Positions 34,386-43,966 of a stretch of DNA of 64,000 nt are shown one piece after another. The notes beneath the pieces were generated by a model. The model made no database searches and was not told the DNA's origin. It saw nothing but the letters and a program-made list of their open reading frames with translations. The translations under genes and the position numbers were made by a program. This DNA comes from Paenibacillus barcinonensis (lineage in GTDB: Bacteria; Bacillota; Bacilli; Paenibacillales; Paenibacillaceae), in contig NZ_QJSW01000019.1 of NCBI RefSeq assembly GCF_003217495.1, positions 46,010-110,009 on the forward strand. The letters run 5' to 3'. Positions within the stretch are counted from its first letter, which is position 1, and every line of letters starts with the position of its first letter.

Positions 34386-34735
34386 CGCAAAAAACACCCG
34401 TCCCGGAAAAGGGACGAGTGCGCTTGGCTCGTGGTTCCACCCTAATTTGGTTATGGTGCATTCCGCTCTCGGCCCGCCGCCGCAAAACAGGAAACATCAT
34501 AACCCTCATTGGAATCCGTTAACGGGGATCAGGCGGTGAGCTCTACTGACCGCGTATGCTGATAATATCCCGCGAGGGCAGCGATTAAACGGAGGTTCGA
34601 GACCACGGCTGCAGAGGGGTAACTTCGGTCCGTTCGCTGAAGAAGGTCTCACCAATCCCCTCTCTCTCTGGGCAGCACGCAAACGAAATCATGTCTCTGG
34701 TCATTGCCAAATATGAAAGGACCCAGCGAATCTAA
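34386..34735 (-). ncRNA. T-box leader of thrS
   Basis: Read on the minus strand, the T-box core AGGGTGGAACCACG occupies 34443-34430 and is followed by a terminator. Upstream is a large structured stem region (about 34735-34600) containing GAAGTTACCCCTCT, in which ACC, a threonine codon, could be the specifier. T-box RNAs read the charging state of a tRNA, here threonine tRNA, and allow readthrough when it is uncharged. The 5' limit is approximate. Confidence 0.93.
34387..34420 (-). terminator. T-box regulated terminator
   Basis: On the minus strand CACTCGTCCC pairs with GGGACGGGTG and is followed by TTTTTTGC. The T-box sequence just upstream can form the competing antiterminator. Confidence 0.9.
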
Positions 34736-34890
34736 ATTTTCGTTGCAATTCAGATACGTTGATCCGTAAATGTACGACATTCATATTACCATTAGGAACA
34801 GGTGTTGCTTGAGTGTCGATTATATAGACTGCCAATGGAAAGGTCAAGAGGCAGGTTGGAACATTATTGTTTTCATGTATTCATCATAGA
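34736..34890. other. Promoter region of thrS leader
   Basis: AT-rich stretch upstream of the T-box and downstream of the sensor kinase stop; probably holds the thrS promoter. No gene and no clear terminator for the kinase gene seen. Confidence 0.4.
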
Positions 34891-36645
34891 TCAACCGGCA
34901 TACGCATCCCAGATCAACCGGATAATCGTTCCTTCATCTGGAGCAGAATCGACCTCAATGCGGCCCTTCATCGCCTCGATCAGACCTTTGGTCACCGCCA
35001 TGCCCAGCCCGGACCCCATGTCAGAAGTACCTGTATCTGTACCGCGATAATACCGTTCAAACAGCTTCCATACCATCTCGGGACTCATGCCTTGACCATC
35101 ATCAGCGAACTCAATCGTGAATTCACCGTCCCTTTCACCGCTCAGCACACGAACAGCAAGAGTAGCTTCGGGCGGGTTGTGGAGCAGTGCATTCGCGGTA
35201 AGATTATCTACGATTCGTTCAAAAGAAGGAATGTGCACCAGCCCGTATACAGGCTCGTCAGCAGGTTGAAACAGAATGCGCCTCTCACCATAGGCAGGAT
35301 TACGTTCGGCCCGTTGCACAAGATCATGAAGTAACGTATTCACGTCAGTTCTTTCCACTTCAGGCTGGTATCCTCCACTCCGTAGCCGGTAGGTCATCGC
35401 CAGATCATTCACAAGTCTGTCCATGTACATGGATTTGTCTATCATAATACCTGCGAATTCCCGTACTTCCTCTGTCGTCCAGCTGTATTTGTCCGTTTCT
35501 AGCATATGAGCGTAGCCCTGAAGGGAAGAAAGAGGTGTCTTGAGGTCGTGCGTGATTCCAGCGATCCATTCCTCCCGAAGAGAATCCGTCTGTTTCCGTT
35601 GTGCTTCATCCTGCTTGAGTGTATGGGATAACGCCTGCATCGAATGAAGCACCTCACCATACACCTGATATTTACGCTTCCATTTTCCGTTGCGTCGCTG
35701 GCTCCGGGGAATTCCCGCAGCCCCTGTAGGCTCCTCGTAATGCCCTTGCTCCAGACGCTGTAGCCACTGCAGCATATGCAGCATGGGGGAGCCGAAGCGA
35801 TTCGCATACCATAATGCCAGCAACACCAGCAGCACAATGATGGACAAAATCAAGATAATCAGTGCCGGCTCCAGAATGAAAGCGTAGGGATTGGTTTTCT
35901 CGGTCATGGATGGATGAACCGGTACACTGAGCAGCCAGGTCGTTTCATGTTGTCCGTCATACCAGGTTGACACGGTTATGCCTGAACGATTGGGATAACG
36001 GACCTTGAGAACAATATCCTGAATGCTGTACTCGCTGGGCACTCCCGCAGCTGGTTTATTATAGGAAGTGATCTCCTTCCCGTAGGTATCCAGAACTTGA
36101 ATATAAGCATTCAACTTCCGAATAGCCTCCTGTTCAGCCGGCTTTACTGTGAGCTTACCCCGGTCATACAAGAGTTGTGCACGGATCTGATCCAGTAATG
36201 ACTTGGCTACATTTTTTTCACCATATAACAGTGTGAAATTCTTCCCGTCTTTCTCTCTGATCAGCATGGCAAGTTGATACGGGAACGCTTTTTCCGCCTG
36301 CCAATAGGCAATTAATTCACCGGGTTTGTAGTGGTTCGGGACATCGGACGGGACGTGATAATCGTCAATAACAGCGCCTCTTTCATCCAAAACCTGTAGC
36401 CAGCCCTGATTTTTATCGACCTGCTTCAACAGTTCAGGATCGTAGCGTATGGTATTATCCGGCATGATCTCGGCAGTATTAATGAGCTGATCCAGTCCAT
36501 TGTTTACAAAGTCATCTACAAGGTTTACTTCATTGACTTTCTGCAGAACCCAGAAGGTGGCGAGTGATCCTAGCATAATAATCAGGATCACGGTGCCGGT
36601 GAGCATGCCGATAAAGCGGGTCATTAATTTTCGACGAATACTCAT
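34891..36645 (-). CDS. Two-component sensor histidine kinase
   Basis: A 584-residue membrane kinase: one helix at about 12-34, a large extracellular sensor (to about 250), a second helix (ALIILILSIIVLLVLLALWY), a linker, then DHp with the phospho-accepting His366 in ITHDLKTPLSSLQGYA and a catalytic domain (N-box DNLTANALLHNP, G1 DDGQGM, G2 GSGLGMAV). It overlaps its response regulator by four bases. The M23 peptidase lipoprotein diverges just upstream of the pair, suggesting a cell-wall related stimulus; this is inference. Confidence 0.93.
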   Translation of the reverse strand: MSIRRKLMTRFIGMLTGTVILIIMLGSLATFWVLQKVNEVNLVDDFVNNGLDQLINTAEIMPDNTIRYDPELLKQVDKNQGWLQVLDERGAVIDDYHVPSDVPNHYKPGELIAYWQAEKAFPYQLAMLIREKDGKNFTLLYGEKNVAKSLLDQIRAQLLYDRGKLTVKPAEQEAIRKLNAYIQVLDTYGKEITSYNKPAAGVPSEYSIQDIVLKVRYPNRSGITVSTWYDGQHETTWLLSVPVHPSMTEKTNPYAFILEPALIILILSIIVLLVLLALWYANRFGSPMLHMLQWLQRLEQGHYEEPTGAAGIPRSQRRNGKWKRKYQVYGEVLHSMQALSHTLKQDEAQRKQTDSLREEWIAGITHDLKTPLSSLQGYAHMLETDKYSWTTEEVREFAGIMIDKSMYMDRLVNDLAMTYRLRSGGYQPEVERTDVNTLLHDLVQRAERNPAYGERRILFQPADEPVYGLVHIPSFERIVDNLTANALLHNPPEATLAVRVLSGERDGEFTIEFADDGQGMSPEMVWKLFERYYRGTDTGTSDMGSGLGMAVTKGLIEAMKGRIEVDSAPDEGTIIRLIWDAYAG

Positions 36646-37403
36646 GTCGGCAACACACTGGAAGCCTGAACCAGCTTGTAACCCAGACCGCGTACATTGA
36701 TGAGAAATACCGGATTGGACGGGTCGGCTTCGATACGCTCCCGAATACGGTGAATATGCACCATCACGGTGTTATCATCGCTGATGGCTTCCGAGCCCCA
36801 TACACGTTCATACAGTTCCGATTTCGTGAAGATCCGATTAGGATGTTTGCAGAAAAAGAGCAGCAACTGGAACACCAGTGCCGGACAGGGCACGGCCTCT
36901 CCTTCGACACGAAGCTCTCCAGCCAGCTCAAGCACCTGAAAACGACCGTAATCATATACCCCCTGAGTTGTGTTAGGAGATGACGTTTTTGCGTAATCGG
37001 AATTGTTTTGTCGAGCGTTTAAGGCTTTGGAAGGCAGGTAACGATTCAGCAGCGACTTGATGCGTGCGACCACCTCTAGTGGATTGAATGGTTTGACTAC
37101 ATAATCATCACCGCCAACGGCGAAGCCTGTAAGCTTGTCATAGTCCGTTGTTTTGGCGGTCAAAAATAAAATAGGTGCATCGGTAGCTTGCCTTAGAAAA
37201 GGGCAGATTTCCAGCCCGCTTCTACCCGGAAGCATGATATCAAGCACGATACAATGATACGTTTTATTGTTGCAGGCCTCGAGTGCAGCCTCACCTGTAG
37301 TCACCGTGTCAATATCAAGAAACTGTTCTTTGAGCAGCACGGTTTTGAGCATATGCAGAATTGCTTGTTCATCATCAACAAGCAGCAGCGAGACGTTATC
37401 CAT
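36642..37403 (-). CDS. OmpR/PhoB family response regulator
   Basis: A 253-residue protein: receiver domain with acidic pocket DDE at residues 10-12, phosphorylated Asp in CIVLDIMLPGRSG (about 56), Lys in KPFNPLEVV, then a winged-helix DNA-binding domain (ALVFQLLLFFCKHPNRIFTKSELYERVWG, VHIHRIRERIE, VRGLGYKL). It is first in the operon with its kinase. Direct CTTAA repeats spaced 11 and 13 bases lie in the divergent intergenic region and are candidate sites. Confidence 0.94.
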   Translation of the reverse strand: MDNVSLLLVDDEQAILHMLKTVLLKEQFLDIDTVTTGEAALEACNNKTYHCIVLDIMLPGRSGLEICPFLRQATDAPILFLTAKTTDYDKLTGFAVGGDDYVVKPFNPLEVVARIKSLLNRYLPSKALNARQNNSDYAKTSSPNTTQGVYDYGRFQVLELAGELRVEGEAVPCPALVFQLLLFFCKHPNRIFTKSELYERVWGSEAISDDNTVMVHIHRIRERIEADPSNPVFLINVRGLGYKLVQASSVLPT

Positions 37404-37485
37404 TGTATTGAACTGCCCCCTCTAGTTACTTTCCAGTATTATTGTTCATCATATCATTCTTGAGACAGCTTGGAAGATATGGTGT

Positions 37486-37514
37486 CTTAACAGAACCTTA
37501 ATTATTAAGCTTAA
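37486..37514. promoter_or_regulatory. CTTAA direct repeats, candidate response-regulator sites
   Basis: CTTAA at 37486, 37497 and 37510, that is 11 and 13 bases apart, in the region shared by the response regulator gene (minus) and the M23 peptidase gene (plus). OmpR-family dimers bind direct repeats with about one helical turn spacing. Confidence 0.4.
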
Positions 37515-37619
37515 GGGTGGTAGTAAATTTAACTGGATGTAAGGGAGGGTTAGATGAAACATAAGACTCATGATGTAGATTTGATATAGGGAAGCACAGA
37601 CAAACAGAGAGGGTGTTGA

Positions 37620-38678
37620 ATGATGAATAAGAAATGGAAGCTGCTTTTCCTGACCATGTCAGCTTTTGTTTTATTGACTGCTTGTACAAGTAACAAAATC
37701 ACCTCCGATGAAGCAGAGCAGGCAGAAAAGCAGGCTTCAGAACAGGCGGCTGGTCAAAAGGATAATAGCGACACTTCGAGCAAGGAAACGAATCCGGGTG
37801 TGGAAGATCATAAACAGGTAACACCAGAGAACCTCATCGCTACAATGACAAATGGTTCCAAGGATGCGATCTATAATCAGTTTACTCCCGAGATGAAACA
37901 AGCGGTGTCACTGGAGGATTTCAAGTTGTCTGCGGACGGCTTTTTGCAAGGGACGAACGCTTGGAAGCAAGTGGTTCATGCCGAGATCAACGGTTTGAAG
38001 GAATATGCATGGATAGACGATTCAGGTACCAAGGGAATCCGGGCTTATTTTACAGAAGATCACCAGATTGGCGGGCTGAACATAACTCCGCTGGAGTCAT
38101 ATCCCGATACAGATAACAAGCTGACCCAAACCGAGTTCCAGTTCCCGATGAAGGGAGATATGTTTATTTTCTGGGGCGGTCACAGTGTGCTGGAGAACTA
38201 TCATTACGAGCATGTGACACAGCGTTATGCATTGGATATTGTTCGCAAGGTAGACGGGGCAAGTTATCAGGGGGATGCAAAAGTAAACGCCAACTATTAT
38301 GCTTTTGGTCAGCCGCTCTATGCGGCTGCAGACGGTACGGTTGTAGAGATCAAAAACGATATTGAGGATAATGTGCCGGGCGTGATGAATCCGAAAGAGC
38401 CGGCGGGCAATTACGTTGTGATCAATCACGGGAATGGAGAGTACAGCATTACAGGGCATATCAAAAAGGGAAGTGTAGCGGTGAAAAAAGGAGATAAAGT
38501 CAAACAGGGTGACCTGATCGGGGACCTGGGGAATTCGGGTAACTCCAGTGAAGCCCATCTGCATTTTCAGGTGTCGGATGGTCCAGATCTGTTCACTTCC
38601 CGTTCGCTTCATATTCGCTGGGCGGATCAGAGCCAGAATTTGACGAGAGGCAATACGGTTCAAGGCTTGCCGGAGTAA
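37620..38678 (+). CDS. M23 family peptidase lipoprotein
   Basis: A 352-residue exported protein with a lipobox (LLTAC, Cys22) and an acidic Glu/Ala/Gln linker. A DUF3887-like region (residues about 70-150) is followed by an M23 peptidase domain (YALDIVRK, then EAHLHFQ with His313 and His315 as metal/catalytic pair). It would cut peptidoglycan cross-links outside the membrane. It is divergent from a two-component operon, with direct repeats in between, so it may be a target of that system. ATG 37623 is an equally possible start. Confidence 0.85.
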   Translation: MMNKKWKLLFLTMSAFVLLTACTSNKITSDEAEQAEKQASEQAAGQKDNSDTSSKETNPGVEDHKQVTPENLIATMTNGSKDAIYNQFTPEMKQAVSLEDFKLSADGFLQGTNAWKQVVHAEINGLKEYAWIDDSGTKGIRAYFTEDHQIGGLNITPLESYPDTDNKLTQTEFQFPMKGDMFIFWGGHSVLENYHYEHVTQRYALDIVRKVDGASYQGDAKVNANYYAFGQPLYAAADGTVVEIKNDIEDNVPGVMNPKEPAGNYVVINHGNGEYSITGHIKKGSVAVKKGDKVKQGDLIGDLGNSGNSSEAHLHFQVSDGPDLFTSRSLHIRWADQSQNLTRGNTVQGLPE

Positions 38679-38846
38679 TCTGGACAAGGGTTATCATCTT
38701 ACAGATTCATTTGTCGTGTGGATGTCGGGGTATTCTACATGCTGTACGCCAGCTTCCGTTTTCCATTATAATAGCCTCTATATATTTAAGCTTTGACCTG
38801 GGCGTATTATAATATTTGAACGATATAAGTTGATGGAGGAATCGGA

Positions 38847-39350
38847 ATGGAACTGGAAAAGGTACAGATTGAATACGCGCGTCTCGAAGACTTGCCAAGC
38901 ATTGTAGCCATCTATAATTCAACGATTGAAAGCCGCATGGCAACGGCAGATTTGGAGCCAGTGACGGTGGAGCAGCGTTTGCCATGGTTCAATGAGCATA
39001 CACCGGATCGTCGTCCGTTGTGGGTGATGAGGCTGGATGGACAGGTGGTGGCGTGGGCTAGCCTGAATTCCTTTTATGGGCGCCCTGCGTACAATGGTAC
39101 GGTAGAAGTGAGTGTATATGTGGATCAGCATTGCCGGGGAATCGGCGCAGGAGGACGTATGCTAAATACGGTATTTGACGCATGTCCTGCACTGGGGGTA
39201 TCAACGATTCTGGGTTTCGTCTTTGGACATAATGAGCCAAGTCTGGGGTTGTTACGTAAGCATGGCTTTGAACAGTGGGGCTTCTACCCTGAGGTGGCTG
39301 TGCTGGACGGTGTGAGCAGGGATCTGGTCATTCTGGGTAAAAAAATCTGA
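38847..39350 (+). CDS. GNAT family N-acetyltransferase, phosphinothricin acetyltransferase-like
   Basis: A 167-residue cytoplasmic acetyltransferase. The acetyl-CoA loop QHCRGIGAGGRML and AIYNSTIESRMATADLEPVT near the N-terminus, plus NEPSLGLLRKHGFEQWG, match the PAT/Bar subgroup. Members acetylate phosphinothricin, methionine sulphone or other amines; the true substrate is not known. GGAGGAATCGG precedes the ATG. Monocistronic, ending at a strong terminator. Confidence 0.88.
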   Translation: MELEKVQIEYARLEDLPSIVAIYNSTIESRMATADLEPVTVEQRLPWFNEHTPDRRPLWVMRLDGQVVAWASLNSFYGRPAYNGTVEVSVYVDQHCRGIGAGGRMLNTVFDACPALGVSTILGFVFGHNEPSLGLLRKHGFEQWGFYPEVAVLDGVSRDLVILGKKI

Positions 39351-39386
39351 CAGGAGCCGCCTGCATGCGGCTTCAGCGTAAGGCAT

Positions 39387-39433
39387 AGGAAAACCTCCGT
39401 AGCCATGATGACATGGCTTACGGAGGTTTTATT
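39387..39433. terminator. Bidirectional terminator between GNAT and DinB genes
   Basis: AAAACCTCCGTA pairs with TACGGAGGTTTT around a loop containing GCCATG/CATGGC. Convergent genes on each side. Confidence 0.85.
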
Positions 39434-39573
39434 TGTGTTTATCTCCAGTTCCAGACTCCAGCATGATTAAGGTTGAATTGAAGCTTGCAACATATCAGGA
39501 AGTGATTTAAAATCGCATGCTTCGGGAGATCATATGATTCAGGATAAGAGGCTGAGCCTGCGTACGCTGAGTA

Positions 39574-40065
39574 TTACAATCCAAGCTGATGCTTGATCTC
39601 CTGAATCTGTCCCAGATGGCGTTCCTCATGGTAGCTTGTGAAATCAATCCATTGCGCAAGGTCCATCTCGCCGAATACCGGGTGCGGGAAAGACTTGCTG
39701 CGAAGCTGGCTCGTCTCATGCTCCTGTGCAAACTGCTCCAGAGCGCGATGAGAAGCCTCCAGATCGCTGCGGATATCCGCGAGCGATTCGGGTGCAGCCA
39801 GTGGCTGGAGATGGGGCGGTGCCTCGACAGATCTGCTACGGTCCAGAGACAGTTCATAAGGCTTCTTGTCAATGGACACGTTCTCTTCATTTTCCAGGGA
39901 ACGACGAGCTTGCGTTGTAATCAGATTTTCCATCAGATTGAGATGGCGCAGCACCTGAATGATGCTCCATTGCTCCGGGGATGGCTTCTGATTTAATTGA
40001 TGCTCATCCAGTCCCGAAATGGCTTCCCAGATTTGGTTGCGTATATGGTCGTTGCGTTCAAACAT
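39574..40065 (-). CDS. DinB family protein
   Basis: A 163-residue four-helix-bundle protein. The metal-binding histidines typical of DinB_2 proteins can be seen: one in VLRHLNLMENL and a pair in YHEERHLGQI. Members include thiol transferases (BstA/YfiT type) and proteins of unknown role in stress response. GAGAGGAG precedes the ATG. A second DinB-like gene lies at 43366-43830, of different sequence. No function can be assigned beyond the fold. Confidence 0.85.
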   Translation of the reverse strand: MFERNDHIRNQIWEAISGLDEHQLNQKPSPEQWSIIQVLRHLNLMENLITTQARRSLENEENVSIDKKPYELSLDRSRSVEAPPHLQPLAAPESLADIRSDLEASHRALEQFAQEHETSQLRSKSFPHPVFGEMDLAQWIDFTSYHEERHLGQIQEIKHQLGL

Positions 40066-40323
40066 GATTTTACTCCTCTCTTTATTTTTTATGTTTGTTG
40101 ATACATATATGACCTAGTGTAAACAGCATAGAGCATTGAAATGGAAATTGCGAATATGAATCATGAATTTCGTTGTTACATGAATTATATGAAAAACAAA
40201 AAAACATACCTGCTGATCGGGCATGCTGAGTGATTGAGAAATCGAAAAAAAGATTGACGGGCACCCCCCGGCAAACTATAATCGGTAACAAGTAACTTGA
40301 TATGTGAGGAGTCCTGACATGAT

Positions 40324-40743
40324 ATGTTAGTAATCGACGAGGTGTATCACCATACAGCATTGCAAATATCATCGTCCGATCTATTGTACCTTATCGAACG
40401 GTTGAAGGTCAAAAAAGAAAATGAGATTGATACGCTCAAACAGAAGATTGAACAGTTTGATCAAAAACGACGAGCCGAGGAAGTGGCTTATCAGTCCTTG
40501 TCGCCTGTACGCAAATGGTTTGCGGGGCGTCCGGCTTCTCACCACCAGGCGGTGGAATATATGGTGCAGGTGAAGGAACGTTTTCGCAAGATGGAGCAGA
40601 TTCGCAGGCGCATTCGTGAGCTTGATCTGATTGTGGAACGCATTCAACTTGCCGAACAGCAGCAGCAGGAAGAGATCGAGCTTACACCCGAGACGATTCG
40701 CGAGATCAGACAGCTTAGTGAAACGGAGGATGTACAGGCATGA
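40324..40743 (+). CDS. Coiled-coil protein coupled to the ammonium transporter
   Basis: A 139-residue charged protein, unrecognised. Two heptad-rich stretches (about residues 24-52 and 82-114; ERLKVKKENEIDTLKQKIEQ, RFRKMEQIRRRIRELDLIVE) predict coiled coil; no membrane segment. AGGAG is 12 bases before the ATG, and a tiny frame ATG-ATA-TGT-TAG at 40319 occupies the normal distance. Its stop overlaps the amt start by four bases, so the two are coupled. The usual partner at this place is a PII protein (GlnK/NrgB), which this is not. Confidence 0.75.
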   Translation: MLVIDEVYHHTALQISSSDLLYLIERLKVKKENEIDTLKQKIEQFDQKRRAEEVAYQSLSPVRKWFAGRPASHHQAVEYMVQVKERFRKMEQIRRRIRELDLIVERIQLAEQQQQEEIELTPETIREIRQLSETEDVQA

Positions 40744-42029
40744 CTTTGGAGACGTTAAGCTCCGGGATCGACACCGTCTGGGTTGTACTTAGTGCAGCGA
40801 TGATTTTGTTGATGGAGGGCGGCTTTGCCCTGCTGGAGGCCGGGTTTGTACGATATAAAAACAGTGTGAACATCATTATGAAGGTGTTTGCCGACATTAC
40901 GATTGGTACGTTATTGTTCTACGCCATCGGCTTCGGGCTGATGTACGGTTCAGATGCTGGCGGCTTCGTGGGTGTGACCGGATTTTTCCTGAACGGTGAC
41001 CTTTCCCATCTGGACGTTCCGGTATCTCTGGAGACGTTCTGGTTATTTCAGGCCGCCTTTACCATTGCCGTGATTTCCATTGTATCCGGCGCGGTAGCCG
41101 AGCGGATCAACTTCCGTGCCTACCTGTTGTATATCATCCTGATGACGGCGATCATCTACCCGATTGGTGGACACTGGGCATGGGGTGGCGGCTGGCTCAA
41201 TCAGCTGGGCATGCAGGATTTCGCAGGATCGGCAGTGATCCACGCTTTGGGCGGATTCTCTGCGCTGGCAGCAGCGATTATTATTGGGCCGCGCAAGGGG
41301 AAATACACACCGCTTGGTGTAAGTGCCATTGCACTGCCAAGCAATCTGCCGTTAGCATCGGTAGGGGCCTTTCTGCTGTGGTTTGGCTGGTTCGGCTTTA
41401 ATGCGGGGAGCACATTAAGTGCAACAGATGTCAGAATCGGTCACATAGCTATCGTGACGATGCTGTCTGCGGCCGCGGGTGGAGCAGCTACTCTGCTATA
41501 CACCTTGTTCCGCTTTAATCGTTCGGATGCACCCTCCGTCATTAATGGTTCACTTGCTGGATTGGTAGGCATTACAGCAGGATGTGCTTTTGTAGGCGAC
41601 CTTGCGGCGATATTCATTGGCGCAGTCTCCGGTCTGTTAATGATGGCCGCAACCAACTGGCTGGATCGCATGCGGATTGATGATCCGGTCGGCGCATTCC
41701 CTGTACATGCCGTATCGGGGATGTGGGGAACGATTGCTGTAGGGCTATTCGCTACGGACGGCGGGTTGTTCATGGGCGGCGGCTGGAAGCTGCTTGGTGT
41801 TCAGGTGCTAGGTCTGACTGCTCTGGTGCTGTGGGGGTTTGCAATGACATGGTTTGGACTCAAGCTGATTGGCAAGCTTGTTCCGGTTCGCTCCACAGAG
41901 GAGGAGGAGGAGCTTGGTCTGGATATCAGTTATCACGGGGTGATGGCTGCCCACCAGTCACATGAGTTTCTGGATGGCGAGGAGCATATGCTTGCTTATC
42001 AGGATAGGTCCTCTGATTCAAATCAATAA
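40740..42029 (+). CDS. amt: Ammonium transporter
   Basis: A 429-residue Amt/Rh family channel with eleven hydrophobic segments. LLMEGGFALLEAGFVRYKN at the start, the first channel His in IHALGGFSALAAA and the second in PVHAVSGMWGTIAVGLF are intact. It conducts ammonium into the cell. The C-terminal tail after GLDISYHG is hydrophilic and may bind a regulator. It is second in an operon after a coiled-coil protein instead of a PII gene. A strong terminator follows. Confidence 0.95.
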   Translation: MTLETLSSGIDTVWVVLSAAMILLMEGGFALLEAGFVRYKNSVNIIMKVFADITIGTLLFYAIGFGLMYGSDAGGFVGVTGFFLNGDLSHLDVPVSLETFWLFQAAFTIAVISIVSGAVAERINFRAYLLYIILMTAIIYPIGGHWAWGGGWLNQLGMQDFAGSAVIHALGGFSALAAAIIIGPRKGKYTPLGVSAIALPSNLPLASVGAFLLWFGWFGFNAGSTLSATDVRIGHIAIVTMLSAAAGGAATLLYTLFRFNRSDAPSVINGSLAGLVGITAGCAFVGDLAAIFIGAVSGLLMMAATNWLDRMRIDDPVGAFPVHAVSGMWGTIAVGLFATDGGLFMGGGWKLLGVQVLGLTALVLWGFAMTWFGLKLIGKLVPVRSTEEEEELGLDISYHGVMAAHQSHEFLDGEEHMLAYQDRSSDSNQ

Positions 42030-42046
42030 CATTAGTATATGAAGAG

Positions 42047-42077
42047 AGAGGGGCTGACGAAGGTCAGCCTCTTTTTT
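42047..42077 (+). terminator. Terminator after amt
   Basis: AGGGGCTGAC pairs with GTCAGCCTCT (one G-U pair) around GAAG, followed by TTTTTTA. Confidence 0.85.
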
Positions 42078-42176
42078 ACACAAGAAAGCAGGGAAAAAAG
42101 ACAAGGCGGAAGAATATACAGGTGTGAACGTGAATAAGTCTCAGCATAGGTGTAACGTCAAAAAGGGAGGATCTAT

Positions 42177-43136
42177 ATGATTAAGCCGGAACAATGTGAA
42201 CGTCTGACTAGAAAAGCTCGTAAAACCCTCGAAGAAGAATACGGTCTCGCTGCTGTTGCCGATCTGGTGCTGGATGCTGGGCGCTGGGGTATTCGACTGG
42301 ATGTCTCCACAACGGATCAATACCGTAGAACAGGCAATTCGCGTGTAGGCGGGTATCCTGATCTGCCGGAGGAGCTGGACTGGCCGCTGACAGAGAACGG
42401 GGTGCCGATGACTTTTCTGGCGCAGCTGAATATGGTGGATCTGACTCCATACACGCCGAATGACGGACGCGGAACGCTGCCGGAGCGGGGCATGCTGTAC
42501 TTTTTCATTGGCGAGGTAGATGCGGCCTATCCGATTGAACATCGGGTGATCTATGAACCTTCAACACATAATTTGGTGAAACGCGAGCCAGAAGGAGCCA
42601 CTGCACTTGGTGGAAAACCGACGGTAGCTCATGCCGTTACGGTGCTGCCTAATCTGGAGCTTCCTACATATCCATATATAGACGCGGCGGCATTGAATGG
42701 ACAGGGGACTGATCCAGCGATTGAATCCGGGAAAGAAGATGCTACTGAGGCTGCCGAGGGTGGTTTGTTTGAGCGTTATCTGGAATTTGAATCGGATTGG
42801 AATCATCCGAGCCCGTTGAACTGGGGTGGAATGTTTGGTTATCCAGAGGGGCAGCAGCCCGATGCAGAGCATCAGGCATTGAGTTATATTGAGCTCGGTG
42901 AGGCTTACAATGGCGATGAGCTGGAATGTATGAGCAAGCTGACAGCGCACTATGGCGGTGATGAGGAGCGAACGTGGGAAGAGCTGTCGGATACATTGTT
43001 GCTGTTAAAAATAGATACGCATGAGGCCATCGGTTTTCAGTGGCTGGACTGCGGCGAGCTTCAATTTTTCATTCGAGGTGCGGACTTGGAGGCTGGTCAA
43101 TTTGACCATACATGCTGCTCGATTTATTCAAACTGA
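42177..43136 (+). CDS. DUF1963 (YwqG-like) protein
   Basis: A 319-residue cytoplasmic protein. Family features: SRVGGYPDLPEELDWPL, MTFLAQLNMVDLTPY, GMLYFFIG and the end LQFFIRGADLEAGQFD. YwqG-type proteins occur widely and lack a firm biochemical role; some are linked to toxin-immunity loci or phosphohydrolase clusters. GGGAGG lies seven bases upstream of the ATG. It stands alone between terminators. Confidence 0.85.
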   Translation: MIKPEQCERLTRKARKTLEEEYGLAAVADLVLDAGRWGIRLDVSTTDQYRRTGNSRVGGYPDLPEELDWPLTENGVPMTFLAQLNMVDLTPYTPNDGRGTLPERGMLYFFIGEVDAAYPIEHRVIYEPSTHNLVKREPEGATALGGKPTVAHAVTVLPNLELPTYPYIDAAALNGQGTDPAIESGKEDATEAAEGGLFERYLEFESDWNHPSPLNWGGMFGYPEGQQPDAEHQALSYIELGEAYNGDELECMSKLTAHYGGDEERTWEELSDTLLLLKIDTHEAIGFQWLDCGELQFFIRGADLEAGQFDHTCCSIYSN

Positions 43137-43218
43137 TGGGCGAGATGTATAGATTCGGTCCTCATCCACTTTCATATTCCATAAATTAGGTGAATAAACA
43201 TTTAAAATTTGTAACAAA

Positions 43219-43263
43219 ATGTCCCGAGCACCCGTCTATATGAAGGAGCAGGGACTTTTTTTA
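43219..43263 (+). terminator. Probable terminator after the YwqG-like gene
   Basis: GTCCC...GGGAC stem with additional GAGC-type pairing, followed by a seven-base T-run (43256-43262). Large loop, so moderate confidence. Confidence 0.55.
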
Positions 43264-43365
43264 TGAATAGCTGTTAGCTTGGGAAGGAGTAGGTGTATAT
43301 ATAAAATGAAGTTGTCATCTTGAAATGAGATCATATGTTCTGTACAATGTAATTAAAAGGAAGTG

Positions 43366-43830
43366 ATGACGTTGATTCAGTCTGCATTTAAACATATTGA
43401 TACGGCTGTTACATCTTTAATGGATATCTGTGATCAGTTAGGTGAGGAAGATTTGAATGTATCACCGATTGAAGGAAAACGAACGATAGGAGAGCTTCTC
43501 TCCCATCTGGCTCTGGTCTGCCGGGCAGACTTGTACATATCCGAAGGTGCATCCGAGGAGGAAATGGCTCATTTTTATAATGATAATCGCGTTTGTTCTC
43601 TGCAGCAGATCAGACACGCGCTCATTGAGAATCGGAACTGTCTGTATCAGCGATATATGCAGTTTACCACAGAAGAATTGCTCCAGGTAACAACATCCTA
43701 TTGGGGGGCTTCTTACACTCGTTTGGAATGGCTGCTTGAGATGATGGGACATATGTATCATCACAGGGGGCAGCTCTACACGATGTTGACGCTAACAGGC
43801 AGAGAGCCTAAGACGGCAATGTTTGTTTGA
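43366..43830 (+). CDS. DinB family protein
   Basis: A 154-residue helical-bundle protein; likely metal ligands are His in GELLSHLALVCRADL and the pair in MGHMYHHRGQLYTML, the common DinB arrangement. ATG 43366 is five bases after AAAAGG; TTG 43372 is an alternative. Function unknown. It precedes a phosphotransferase gene on the same strand by about 135 bases but probably has its own transcript. Confidence 0.83.
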   Translation: MTLIQSAFKHIDTAVTSLMDICDQLGEEDLNVSPIEGKRTIGELLSHLALVCRADLYISEGASEEEMAHFYNDNRVCSLQQIRHALIENRNCLYQRYMQFTTEELLQVTTSYWGASYTRLEWLLEMMGHMYHHRGQLYTMLTLTGREPKTAMFV

Positions 43831-43966
43831 ACGAATACATATGACTATACATATAAACTACGTTGAATAGAATATAGGCGATTGAGAACAAGGCAAACAT
43901 GGCGGTACTACTTCCATCAGGGTGAATCTGAGTTTACATCTCACAATGAGCAATGGAGGACAGCAG

